Below are positions 39,716-50,318 of a DNA stretch of 64,000 nucleotides, piece by piece (position 1 is the first letter of the stretch; each line of letters starts with the position of its first letter). The stretch is from contig NC_051094.1 in the NCBI RefSeq assembly GCF_901709675.1, positions 2,580,501 to 2,644,500 of the forward strand, read 5' to 3'. The stretch is from Syngnathus acus. Its lineage: Eukaryota; Chordata; Actinopteri; Syngnathiformes; Syngnathidae. The translations under genes were made by a program, and so were the position numbers. Under the pieces are notes generated by a model, which was not told where the DNA came from, did no database searches, and saw only the letters and a list, made by a program, of their open reading frames with translations.

Positions 39716-40237
39716 CGATGATCTAGCGGCACCTCCCCGCGAGTGATTTAAGAATAAGAATAAACCCCGAGGCTGTGTTTATTCTTTTTTTCCAATTCCA
39801 ACTCTGTCATTAGTAAAAAAAAAATAAAAAAAATTATACGGCGCATCTTGAAAACATCTGTCTAATGACGCGAAATAGTAGGAAAAGTTTATTGATACAC
39901 GAGTGGTGAGTAATTTTCAAAGACATGCTTTGAGTGAACACTCCATGTCTGCACTTGGCAGGAGTTTCGAGGTGTGGCGGGCGTATTATCTTGCATCATG
40001 AGGTAGTTTGTAAGCGACTCCAACCTCGCAGACTCCGTTGGTTGGTTGACACAAGTAAGAGCTGCCTGCGTGGACGCAATCACGGTCGACTTCGTAGTTC
40101 TCCCCAGAATTTAGCCACCAGGGGGTTTACACCCTTTGCTTGTTTGTGCTTTGAAGTTTATATTTTTTTTGCTTATGTAGGCAAGTTATTTTCAACTGGG
40201 GAATTTTATTGGCTGGTAAAATGCAATAACTGGAAAA

Positions 40238-40255
40238 GGGGGGGGGGGGGGGGGG
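40238..40255 (+). repeat. Poly-G run of 18
   Basis: Eighteen consecutive G, directly seen. A second run of about 17 G follows a T run at 46657-46673. Confidence 0.95.
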
Positions 40256-40512
40256 CACTATGGCTCGCAACACGACACAGCAGTTGAGAAAAGTGTGGAA
40301 GTGTGCCGAGCAGAATACGTCAGCAGCTCTGACTGCAGCTCCGTTTGGACGCTTGCCAAGCTACTTGTCTGTTTGGCTGCTTGTCTCGTTCAATAAACAT
40401 CCCAAAAGTGCATCAGTGAGTGCGGCCATCATTTTTCCATCTGAAGCCTGATCGGAAGTCAAAGTGCGGCTGACAGAATAAAGCTAATCAAATTGACTAC
40501 ACTGTACACCAT

Positions 40513-40795
40513 AGGTGTCAAAGTCAAGCCCGGGGGGGTCCAGATACGGCCCGCTGCGTCGTTTTATGTGGCCCGCAAAGACAAATTACGCATCGACTTC
40601 ATGTGTCAATACTAAAATTGCAAATTGATATTGCTCAATTTGTATTACCATGTATCTTTTTAAAATATCGGAGCAGTTTTTACTCGTCTCTGATGTCAAC
40701 ACTTGTTATTCGTCAGTTTGCTGTGTAGCCTATATTGTATATCACGTATGGCGTTGACAGTCATAATGAGCGACAAAATAATGTTTGACACCCCT
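40513..40795 (-). repeat. Dispersed repeat, copy D (hAT-like non-autonomous)
   Basis: It carries AGCCCGGGGGGGTCCAGA near the left end, GGCCCGCAAAGACAAA inside and GTTTGACACCCCTG at the right end. It sits about 50 bp from xrcc4 exon 5. Confidence 0.65.
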
Positions 40796-40845
40796 GCAAA
40801 CACGTGGTGGGCTGCATAGCCATTTATTTGGGATCAAACACAAAC

Positions 40846-40937
40846 CTGCGATGAGGATGGTTGGTTCCAGCGATGGATGGCTGTCCTGAAATGTCTCCTC
40901 TTGACTGTCTGGGCTGTCGTCCTCACTTGAAGTTGCT
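40846..40937 (-). CDS. xrcc4: xrcc4 coding exon 5 (acidic tail)
   Basis: It encodes [20 protein letters not shown] and [10 protein letters not shown]. Acceptor TTTTCAAAG, donor GTTTGT (weak). Phase and acidic Ser-rich content fit the start of the XRCC4 C-terminal tail. Confidence 0.75.
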
Positions 40938-43900
40938 CTTTGAAAATAAAAGTAGTGTCTGTATTATGTAGGGTCATTATCAGTCATTATTTTATTTTAC
41001 AAAAAAAAGGCGGGGAAGGAGAGTCAAGTCTTCCGTTGCTCTTCAAAATTGGTTGACTGAACGGAAACTAATGAGGTGTGGCTTGTGCTGATTTGACATC
41101 ATTTTGGCGCCGAATAATAACGCATCCAAGTGGTTCTCGTTGTCTCTGAGGTTTCCATTATAGTCTCCATACATTAGCGTCAAAAAGAATAAATCATCCT
41201 CTTAAGTGGAAAGTAGAATTATACATATGAGAATTTATGACCACAGTACTGTACTTTAATCCAACTGCCAAAAAACTCTTTTATCTACTTTACAGGAATA
41301 CAATTTACAACGCCTTGGTTATTATGTTGACCAAAGTAAAGTAAAGTTTTTTTTTAAGACTGGAAACAGATTCCACATGTGATTACAACTTAAGGTTGGG
41401 TTGTAAAAATGTTCATGGTCAAATGCTTTTCTAGAAAATCAATAATAATAATTAAAAGAAATAGAAAATACTAATTAAAAAAAAGTGTGGGTACTGTTAC
41501 ATAAATTGTGATAACAGTCCTGGTACTTTTCTGACACATCAGGTATGTTAATAATCAGTTGAAGTCACAATTATTTGCAGCTGACCTTTGCTTCCTTTGA
41601 ACGGGGGCAGTCGGTCGGAGCTGACTAATCTCATCCTGCAGGCTCCTGATCTTAGCCTTCTTCTCATTGAGCACCAGAACAAAACGGCCGTACAGGTCCC
41701 TTGTCATCGTTTCCTTATCCTGAACACGATGTTCGAGCCTAGTGACAAACAGATCGAGGCACAAGTGTATACAGGACATCACATATTTGGACAAGTGTTT
41801 TGGAGTCATTTGCTCAGAAGAATTATGAAACCTAGGCGAGAAAAACAACTGGAGAAAAAAAACCTTGAAAGCAATGCAGCAGTTCTCAGAAATCACAAGC
41901 ATAGTTTGGAGCCCTGGGTGTAACCTTCACTACTCAGAGGGGCGACCGGTGATGATGTCATAACGGTTGACTGCTTGTGTATAAAAACATCTGGCAGTGA
42001 GGACCAAAAACCAACAAAAGTTGTAACGGTTAACAAATATTACAGTATTACTAGTCTGGCAGTGTTGACATTTTTTGGCCGTCGTTTACTTCACGTTTTA
42101 AGATGAGAAAAAAAAAAAAAAAACATTCTCAAACTTACTCTTGAAGGATTTGCGCGTGATGCTCTTTCAATTTACGGTTCTCCTCCAATAGTTGCGAGTT
42201 TTCCTTCACCAGGTTCGTGTTGCGTTTGAGCGACTGTCGAATCAACTCCCGGATCAGCGCAAACGGATCTGGAGCGGGCTGAAGCGTTAAAGAGCCCAAA
42301 CGCACCTAAAAACGGGAAGAGACAACAAAAAAAAAGTCTTGGAACAAAGTATGTCACGGGAGAAAACGCTAACACAGGAAATTGGCAAGCCATAGACGCA
42401 CTGTTACGCAAATTCCAACTGTTTTTTATGAGTGTGCATGTCTGCAACTAGTTATGTTGCGATTTGATATTTGAGTTCCATCGTCGGAGATGGAACCGCC
42501 AACCAAAAATGCAGTGGCAATATCGAGCGAGATCAAGCTGTATCAAACTCTACAATAACATTTCAACAAAAAGCAAAGTGTGGAGAGTCTCTGTTACCAA
42601 ATGCAAAGGGGATTGCCAATAGAATGTTGCAAAAATAGAGGAAATGATCATAACCCGTCGTGGTGAAAACATAAAGGATAACTCGCATTGCCACCGCTTT
42701 CCAAAATTTGCATTTGAGTTTCAGCAAACATTTGCACTGGTGTGCCATCCCAACATGATCTGCAGTGCAAAGGTGCAACGAACCATGACATCAGGTTTTC
42801 TCTGAGGTGCTAGACTTTATGTGATGGTGAGGTGTTTTCGTCCGTCTGGGACAAACACAGGGGGAGGATTCATAGCCAAGCAGCTCAACTAGGAGTCAAC
42901 ACACAGTTTCCTCCCCATTGGCTTCGAGTTCAAAATTTCACCAAAGACGTAAACAGACTGCATGCTGTGAGTAAACTGTCACTTCAGCACTGTAATTTTT
43001 AATTAAAGGATGATTGGTAGCATATTTTTTCAGGCCAATGCCGGTAGGATACTCAATTCTTGAGTAGTCACCGATACCAAGCATCGATACAACTAATGTA
43101 TTTGATGCATAAAATTTCCCCCCCAAAAAACAATGACAGATCATTTTAAAGAAAGACCTACAAAGCCCAATAGAGCATTTTCTTTCTCAAAATTGCATGA
43201 AGTTAATGGAATTCGTTCTAATTTCTGCTCCTGATCTTAAAATGATCGGTAATCGTCCTTCCCTAATTTTAATCCTATGAAATGACCTTCACCTTCTCAA
43301 CAATATTACCACTACTACGGAGGTGCTCTTCGGCAAGGCACTGAAACCCTCGACACTCAGCTCAGAGGGTGACGTCTCCACTTGCTCGCCCCCTCCCGCT
43401 GACATTTCTCCCTGCATGTGTGTGGTCTACCTTTCTCTGCTGCATGCAAAAAAAAAAAAAAGTAATTGTTGTTCGAGGGAACTTAAGTTACACTGTGTTA
43501 AGTGAGAAAAACAAAAATGAAATTGAGCACTATAAAACGATTGACCGCATCGACCAAAGTGGAGTCTATTGAATGCAACAAGAGCAATTTTATAAATTAA
43601 TTAAATTCAAAAGTGGAAATACCACATGGGAAGACCACCCGAGATCTGAGAAGGATGCTCAGAGAGACTCATAAGAATGTCACATTGATCCAGTGCAGAG
43701 GGAAATCCAAACGTGTGACACTGACTTGTGACTAAGACTTTGTGCAAGATGTTCCACTACCAAACGATGAGTCTTTGCTTGGTAGAAGCCCAGTAAGAGG
43801 AATGGCTGATTTAAGACACCAAGGCTTATATTCATGTCTCAGTTTCCATACACTGAATGCTTTACACTACTCCAAGCCAACTATGTATCTAAAATAATCG

Positions 43901-46900
43901 CATCTATAATTTACAAGAAGCTTTCATCTCCGCTATAATTTTCCATCCATCTGCTCCTGAACCTGCTGCTGTCTGTCATCTGACCGTAAAGTAAATCATT
44001 CGGAAATAAATCAACAACAGTATGTGAATGGAGATCATGTAAAGTACAATTTGGCTGTCATCTTTAAGCGTTGACAAAAAATGTAACCATGATTACAATG
44101 CAGAGTTTCTGTTCAGACTCGAATACAGTACATGAATTTGGACATTGGTCCATTTAATGTGAGGTCTTTCTATAGAGTTAATTAGTGACAAGTCAATATC
44201 TCATCACCAACAATTTATCCCGCTCACACGCTTGAGGAGGAAATGTGCACTAAACAAGAGCTATACATCAAAGTAAAAGCAAGCCCGGTGCTTGAGGGTG
44301 ATGGAATTTGTTTATTATTGATTGTTGGTCTTGGTGGAAAGAAGAAAGAGATCCTAGAATGCTCAATTTATTTTCTTAGGCATCTGCTTCTCCCCTGAGA
44401 CAAAGAGATAACGTTAAAGGTCAGCCGAAGGTGCGGGAGGTTTAAAGATCCATAGCCTTCTGACACTTTTTGATGTAATAAAACAATGCAAAAATCTATT
44501 TTTAAAGACTAAATTGTGTTCTCGGTGCCTAATATTATGGCCAGCGCTAAATGTTATATTGAGTAGGATTTTTGAAAGTAAATCTGGGTTCATGACTTTA
44601 AATCGCACAGTGGTCAAATGTGTGGTCCGATGTTTGTTTTTGTGTGTCTTCACACAGCTAAAGCAGAGCACGAGGTCAAACAAGAGCAGAATGGGCGGAC
44701 ATTGGTGTAAAAGATACTTGGCCTGTCATAACAGCCAATACTCGGACTTAACACCGCATACCACAGGGGTCAAAATAGTGACATGGAGGTAATACAAATA
44801 CGTATATGGGAATTTGATACGACATGTCATGCGAGGGAGACGAAAATTAGAAACGCTATTCAGTATGATGCGTGGGATAATTATTTTTAGTTTGGTATAT
44901 TTTGGTCCAAACAGGTCAAATTTGACCCAACCGCTCGGTATCCAAGGGTTAAGCATCTCCAAGTAAGCAAGGAATGGAGAGTGATAACACCGAGTGGCAT
45001 GATGACAGAATGAAGTCGTAGAAAGTGAGTAAGTGTGCTCAAGACAGGAAGTGTGGGCACGGAGAGGACATTAGAGCCGTCAGGAGGCGTGGAGCAAGAT
45101 AAAGTCGCAGGAAGCAGGGGCGGGAGTCGCCAGGTCGGGCCTGATAACAAGGATGTTCCCACAGTCATTCAGAGTGTCCAATAAAACACGGAAAAAACAC
45201 GTTTGTATTTGTTTTTGATTCACCGAAACGAACCCCTTGTGAGCTACAGCTAGCTCGTGGCTAGCGTCTCTCGTCATAGCGTGGAACGTAATGGCCCAAA
45301 GACATTTTTCACTTCATAGGAAGTTTAAAGGAAAGCATCAGCGTTAACTGAAGTCTAGCAAATTTGCGTGCAAAGGGAACTTTCCTGGAAACAGTCCCAG
45401 ATTTGTACTTAAACATGAGTAGAGGAGGAGATCATGTCTGACTCCGCAACCAAAAACACCTGCTTTGTAGCAGTTAACCTAAATGACATTCATCATTACC
45501 ACTTCTGTGCTCATATTCATAAAATATTCATGTGAGTTCAAGTTCAACACCTGTTTTGTCCCAACCCACCTTTTTTTTCTATTTCTAACCTGTCAAATAC
45601 TTGACTATGCCTGCACCCTCAAATTATCTGGCTGGGAAAACTATTTAACCTCTCACATGTTGGGAAAAGGCAGTGAAAGAGAGCAAAAAAAAAAAAAAAA
45701 GTAGGTGTTAAAAGTGTCAAGGGTGCCACACACATTGCACACCCATGTATCAAGAAACATTTCAAAAATCCAGCTCATTTTATTAATTTATTTTAATTGT
45801 CTTTCTTATAAATTGAATGCCATGTAATAATTGACTTAAAATTCAACTCTCCTTTATTTATACAGCACTGCACAATAATATATGTATATAAAAACTCCAT
45901 CAGCCTGGGCACCAATGTTCCCCGGAGAAACTGTTCACTGACACACTTTCATACATGGAGCACACACTCACAAAGAAAGCTAGAGGGAGTTAAAAAGAAG
46001 CAAACTTTAATCAACTTGTGTATAATAGATTAGGACGTCCTGTCCATAAATCAGGCTTTTATGGTCTTTTACAGTGTTCTTGAGCTTTCGCCTTCTGGTC
46101 GCCTCTGCCGAGACGGATATCTTAAGACCCGGCCGGGGGTGACCTGCACCCTGGAGGCAAGAGCGCCCGCCCGACAAGAAGAACACTAAAAGTACAGTGC
46201 TGAGTCGAGCCCGCTCGTGTCCATAAAGAATGGGAGAAGGACTCTCATTTGCTGCCGCTGAAGCTCGTGTAGGTTTAAGTGAAGGGCAGCTTTGGAAACT
46301 GCACCTTGCTATTTAAGCAGAGTTGAATCAGTCAAGCCTTTGGGGGCCGAAACATTTCCGAGGTGGGCTGGCCGGGTGTGCCAATTGGAGCACGACCCCC
46401 TGGCATGATTTCTATCATGTGCCGCCACCTGGAGGGAAAGGGGCTTGTCTATTTCTGCAATAATTGAGACTATAAACCTTATCTTCTTAACACACCCCCT
46501 CTGTAAAAAGACTTCCTTTCTGTTAGGAGCTATGCATTTCTCCCTGGGGAACAATGCTGGTTTGAGCTGGGGGTGGGCACAGGATGTTAAGGAATTTAAG
46601 AGCAAAGTAATGAGCCATCAATGAGATCTTTCTAAACATAGGCTTTGTTTTTTTTTGGGGGGGGGGGGGGGGGCGTCATCTTTTAAATGAAGTGTGATGC
46701 ACGTTAAATAATTTGTAGGAGAACCACTGTGATTTACAGATCATGTCAAAAGACAGATGTACTCCATCATAAAATTTGATACCAGTGATGAGTAATTTAA
46801 ATTCTGCAGGGGCCCATAGTTTACAGTGCTTGCATGAAAACTACGAGAGTAAAAACTCATTTTGTACAAAAAGCAACTCTCTCAATGTTTTAATATTATT

Positions 46901-48556
46901 GAGGTGCATACCTTACTAAATCTGCAAGTAAATATATCAACGTATGCTGTCATGTTGGGCAGTATTTTTTTTTGTGGTCAATTATTTAATATTGTTAATA
47001 TTGTGTCGATTCAAAATCTTGGCTTACCGGGACACCGTCACACATTTTGTGATAAGAGAGTTGACGGCGATCCGGAGTGAGCTGGAAAGAATAGACGTCT
47101 ACGTCATCGGCTCTCCTCCCGTCTCCGCCGCCCATCAGTGCTTGATGAAGATCCTCGACGTATCTCTCCATCGGGACCTCCATGTGGCTGGCCTCCTCCC
47201 GAACCTCATCTTCTGAAACTTGACAGAAAGAATATTCGGCACTTTTTTTTTTTTTTCGCAAGATCATCTGAGTCAATCAACTTGAGAGAAAATGGACAGG
47301 GAGTAAAAGGATAAAAGCAGACGGCAGAGCCAAACTGTAAATGCAAATTACGTCGCAAGGCACGAATGTACGCAAAAGAGGATTTAAAGAAGTGTGCCGG
47401 GAAGCCGAGGGGAATGTCATCAGCTGTTGCACAGCTGCCCATACGACCGCCGAGGGTCCCAATTAACACATCAAACGCGGACGCACGGTGAGCGAGGGGT
47501 CGACGCGGCACATGCCGCCGCAGCCCAACATGTCAGCCCTGCCGATGGACAGCAATAGAAAAGCAAGGAGCACTTATGTTTCCAGGTGTCCTTCCACGGA
47601 AAGTACATTTCTGTACATTGCAGCCTCAAGACCGGCGTGCACGCACAAAGACGGGCTTCATCGACTTCATACACCTGTAAGCTGCAGCACAAAGGTGAAA
47701 GGAGGATGGCAAAACAGTGTCGCAATATTATTGGGCAGGCCTTTGCCAGGTGCAGGTGAACAGTTGGGCCAGTCTGTCGACTGATAGAACAGGTGATGGA
47801 GTAATCGCTCGAAACAAGTACTCCTCAGAATGGGGTCCCAGGACCCCTGTAGCTTTTAACCGTTATAGACTGGACTTTCCGAGCACCCTCAGAAATGTCC
47901 TATTTAAACTTTGTACATATAAGGCATATATATGTATCGCAGTTTCAAGATTTCCATTATTGGCATTTTCATTCGTTAAACACGCGCAAGGGCGGCGCTA
48001 AGATTTTTCTCCTTGGGGGGCGGAGGGGTGACCAAGGATATCGCAGCAAAAATTAGAAAAAATACAAACCCCAAATATTCTTCAGAAAATGCTGATGTAC
48101 ATTCATGACATGTTCCCTGGTGCGGATGGGAGGGAATGTGGAAAACAATCGGCAGAAAATATCCTACTGGCCTAGCATATTTCACAGTGGGCCACTGGTA
48201 AACATAAAATCAATTTTATTAGACAGAGATACAATTTTTGTCCCATGACATAAAAATATTGAAGTGACACATACACTGTAGGCCTGTTCTATTATTTTTA
48301 TTAATTTAATAATTAGCAATTGGTGAGAATAAATGCAAGACTTTGGATATTTGTTAGCTTGTGTGCAAAATCAGTAGACGTGAGCTGAAACCTGCAATTG
48401 TCAAAGTGTCCCTTTACCTTCTCCGTTCCACGCAGAGATGAGATCGGAGAGAGCGAGCGTGAAGCCAGCACCAAGGTCGCCGGCAAAGTCAACTCGCAGG
48501 AAATAAGGGATCCCTGGGTCTGTGGCCACGGTGATCTGTCTGACTGTTCCGTTCAT
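40846..48556 (-). CDS. xrcc4: XRCC4, DNA repair protein (coding exons 1-5 of an incomplete model)
   Basis: Five exons, 48418-48556, 47028-47218, 42139-42305, 41586-41738 and 40846-40937, join in phase to 247 codons. Residues 1 to about 115 form the globular head ([45 protein letters not shown]). About 125-205 is the coiled-coil stalk ([19 protein letters not shown], then [20 protein letters not shown]), the segment that dimerises and binds DNA ligase IV. An acidic Ser/Asp-rich tail then begins ([12 protein letters not shown]). XRCC4 is the nuclear scaffold of non-homologous end joining, working with ligase IV and XLF. Human XRCC4 has 336 residues, so a last exon of roughly 80-90 codons is missing from this model. 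The untranslated first exon is presumed near 50.2 kb. Confidence 0.93.
41586..41738 (-). CDS. xrcc4: xrcc4 coding exon 4 (coiled coil, end)
   Basis: It encodes [19 protein letters not shown], then [18 protein letters not shown], the best conserved XRCC4 segment. Acceptor GTCACTAG, donor GTCAGC. Confidence 0.95.
41739..42138 (-). other. xrcc4 intron 3
   Basis: A 400-bp intron with an A run near 42110; nothing else is seen. Confidence 0.6.
42139..42305 (-). CDS. xrcc4: xrcc4 coding exon 3 (coiled coil, start)
   Basis: It encodes [40 protein letters not shown] and [15 protein letters not shown]. Acceptor TTTTTAG, donor GTAAGT. Confidence 0.95.
42306..47027 (-). other. xrcc4 intron 2
   Basis: A 4.7-kb intron and the largest of the gene. 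No exon was recognised. The segment 46080-46600 is GC-balanced compared with the rest. The piece 44740-44950 contains GGGGTCAAAATAGTGAC and AGGTCAAATTTGACC near its ends and may be a degraded inverted-repeat element. A T run followed by about 17 G lies near 46646-46673. Confidence 0.5.
47028..47218 (-). CDS. xrcc4: xrcc4 coding exon 2 (head domain)
   Basis: It encodes [44 protein letters not shown] and KMCDGVP. Acceptor TCTGTCAAG, donor GTAAGC. Confidence 0.93.
47219..48417 (-). other. xrcc4 intron 1 (coding part)
   Basis: A 1.2-kb intron. Open frames at 47470-47780 occur on both strands without family resemblance. No exon is seen. Confidence 0.55.
48418..48556 (-). CDS. xrcc4: xrcc4 coding exon 1 (start codon)
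   Basis: The ATG lies just after the acceptor TTTTCAG and GTTGCAGC. It encodes [40 protein letters not shown] and SAWNGE. The donor is GTAAAG. The alignment with the XRCC4 head fixes the start. Confidence 0.93.
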
Positions 48557-50210
48557 GCTGCAACCTGAAAACAAGTCAACACACAAGACTTGTCTGATAC
48601 AATTCATGTGACCAGTAGCAGCCCCATTTCAGTCTGATTTTTCAACTTCCGTTACGTTAATATTTTGGTTACCCCAAATTGCCTCACTTTGCCGTTTCGC
48701 TCAGTTGAAAAATCCAAAGTTTGAAACACCGTATTCTAAAAACAAATAAAAAATAACTAAACAATTAAATATGACATCAGATGTCAATATGAATACAATG
48801 TCAGTAATAATTAAATCATTGCGATGAAATCCACAAAATCAGTTTGAACTGTCCTTTTAGTTTATTGGCAACATCTTTGATTTCCTGTGAAATATTTTGA
48901 GAACTTTTACTTGATTGCGGATGTTCAGGCTAGAATAGGCGATTAGCGCTTCCAGTGGAGGTGGGAGTAAGTTCAACATCCTCCTTGCTTAAATACAAGG
49001 TAAAGAAATTGGAACTGAAGGGAAAAAGAGCACCTTAATTGGCAGTTAGGCTAGTTGTTAGTTGTCTCTGAGTCCTTTCCTTGCAATAACGTGACATGAC
49101 AGCACTCTTCTTTTTTTTTCTTACTGTATAAGCTGCCAAGCAGCCTGCGCCGTATGCCAAAGTCTTAACGCGGCAGATTAAAGTTGACCCTTTGTGCTTC
49201 GAGAAGGGGTGTGGCAAGAGGAGGGGACCGAAGGAGATGATGGAGATGAAGGGTTCAACTTTAACCTCATAAATGGAGCCCAGCTAGTCATTAGTTACTG
49301 TAACATCTGGTCTGCTGGGATGATGAGGCTGTGGTAATGACAGAAGGGCATTCCAATTATATATTAAAAAAAAAAAAAAAAGAGCTCTTTGTTAGGAATT
49401 GCAAACTGCACAAAAACCCTCAGAGGATCCTGAAGTCATTCTCTTCACGTGCTTCACACAGAATCGCTGGAGTGTTCAAGTGATCATTCGCTCCACTACA
49501 GTTTGGGCTCATGACCTTTGACCCTTTCATCCTGCCACCGTTGTCTTTTGTTTATTAGTTGTCTTATCGATATTATAAACGGAGCAAAACACAATGCTAA
49601 GTTCTGTAAGTGCAAAGCGAGCAAGGGATTGCCAAAATTGATAATGACAGATTCGGAAAAGCAAGATATTCCCCATCCACGGCCTTATATAAGACAATTG
49701 TTTTCTTTTGTCGTGGGAATTGTGTTGTCGGTTCACTTTGGATTAGCCTTTTAAATTTTACTTTGTAATTAAAATGTGTCCAGTGATGGTTTGAAAGTGT
49801 CCGCAGACTCCCCACTGCACCTCAGCAGAACACCCAAGAACCAAAACGCGCTTGAGGTGTGCAGGAAAGTTCTCTTCCCTCTTCTCCTGCACACCTCAAG
49901 CGCTTTTTGCGTGTTCTTGTAACCACTTTGCAAAGAAATTTAGCAGCACTGGGGAAGTCATAGTATGCGCCTGTGTCTTACTTTGGCTGTACGGTACATG
50001 ACATTTTGATTACAAATGAGGTGCGTCGCTGCACAGAGATTTATTAATATCACGAAATAATGTCCCAATGTTTGCTTTATGCTAGCCGTAAAAACATACT
50101 TACGGTTATTAGCACACTGCAATGTCCGATCGTTTATGAAAATGAAATTTACTGCACGCTTGTTTCCTTGTTCATTCAAGCTGTAACTATCAACTATTGT
50201 TTTGTTAGGC
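48557..50210. other. xrcc4 5' intron or upstream region
   Basis: No coding exon is seen. An untranslated xrcc4 first exon may lie toward the right end. It includes an A run near 49365-49381 and the strong hairpin at 49835-49919. Confidence 0.45.
49835..49919. repeat. Long imperfect hairpin (foldback)
   Basis: The arms 49835-49866 and 49885-49919 are reverse complements over about 32 bases with few mismatches, including a perfect 19-base core (GCGCTTGAGGTGTGCAGGA and its complement). The loop is about 18 bases and pyrimidine-rich. It is long enough to resemble a microRNA precursor, but could equally be a foldback element. Confidence 0.8.
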
Positions 50211-50216
50211 TGTCAG

Positions 50217-50315
50217 CCAATCAGCAACCTGGATTTGCACGCATAGCGTCATTACGTCACCGTACGCAAGCGCTTCAAGACCGGAAGTTATATGAGGCGT
50301 TGACGTACCGTCAAA
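50217..50315. promoter_or_regulatory. Probable bidirectional xrcc4/tmem167a promoter
   Basis: The 100 bp before the tmem167a start codon contain a CCAAT box (50217-50221), a CRE-like TTACGTCA (50252-50259), an ETS-type CCGGAAGT (50281-50288) and a further TGACGTA (50301-50307). No TATA box is evident. These are typical of housekeeping divergent promoters. xrcc4 runs in the opposite direction to the left, and the two genes are also head to head in human. Confidence 0.6.
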
Positions 50316-50318
50316 ATG
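50316..50318 (+). CDS. tmem167a: tmem167a coding exon 1 (start codon only)
   Basis: The ATG is followed immediately by donor GTAAGC. Joining to exon 2 gives MSAIFNFQ, the family N-terminus. Confidence 0.85.

Larger units (their letters stand above)
34200..40845. other. DNA between the vcan promoter and the last xrcc4 exon found
   Basis: No complete gene is recognised. The missing final exon of xrcc4 should lie here but was not found. The stretch contains a purine-rich GGGA/GAGA microsatellite (about 34965-35015), a foldback (37439-37556), two dispersed repeats (39403-39715 and 40513-40795) and an 18-G run (40238-40255). The segment 35760-35950 is relatively GC-balanced and might be a conserved upstream element of vcan. 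Confidence 0.45.

Noticed and set aside
39985-40110. Minus-strand frame with NYEVDRDCVHAGSSYLC as a last xrcc4 exon or a cysteine-rich peptide
   Set aside because: The phase does not fit xrcc4, the acceptor is poor, and the plus strand is equally open.
47470-47790. Small secreted-looking protein frames on both strands
   Set aside because: They lie inside an xrcc4 intron, overlap each other and have no splice or family support.
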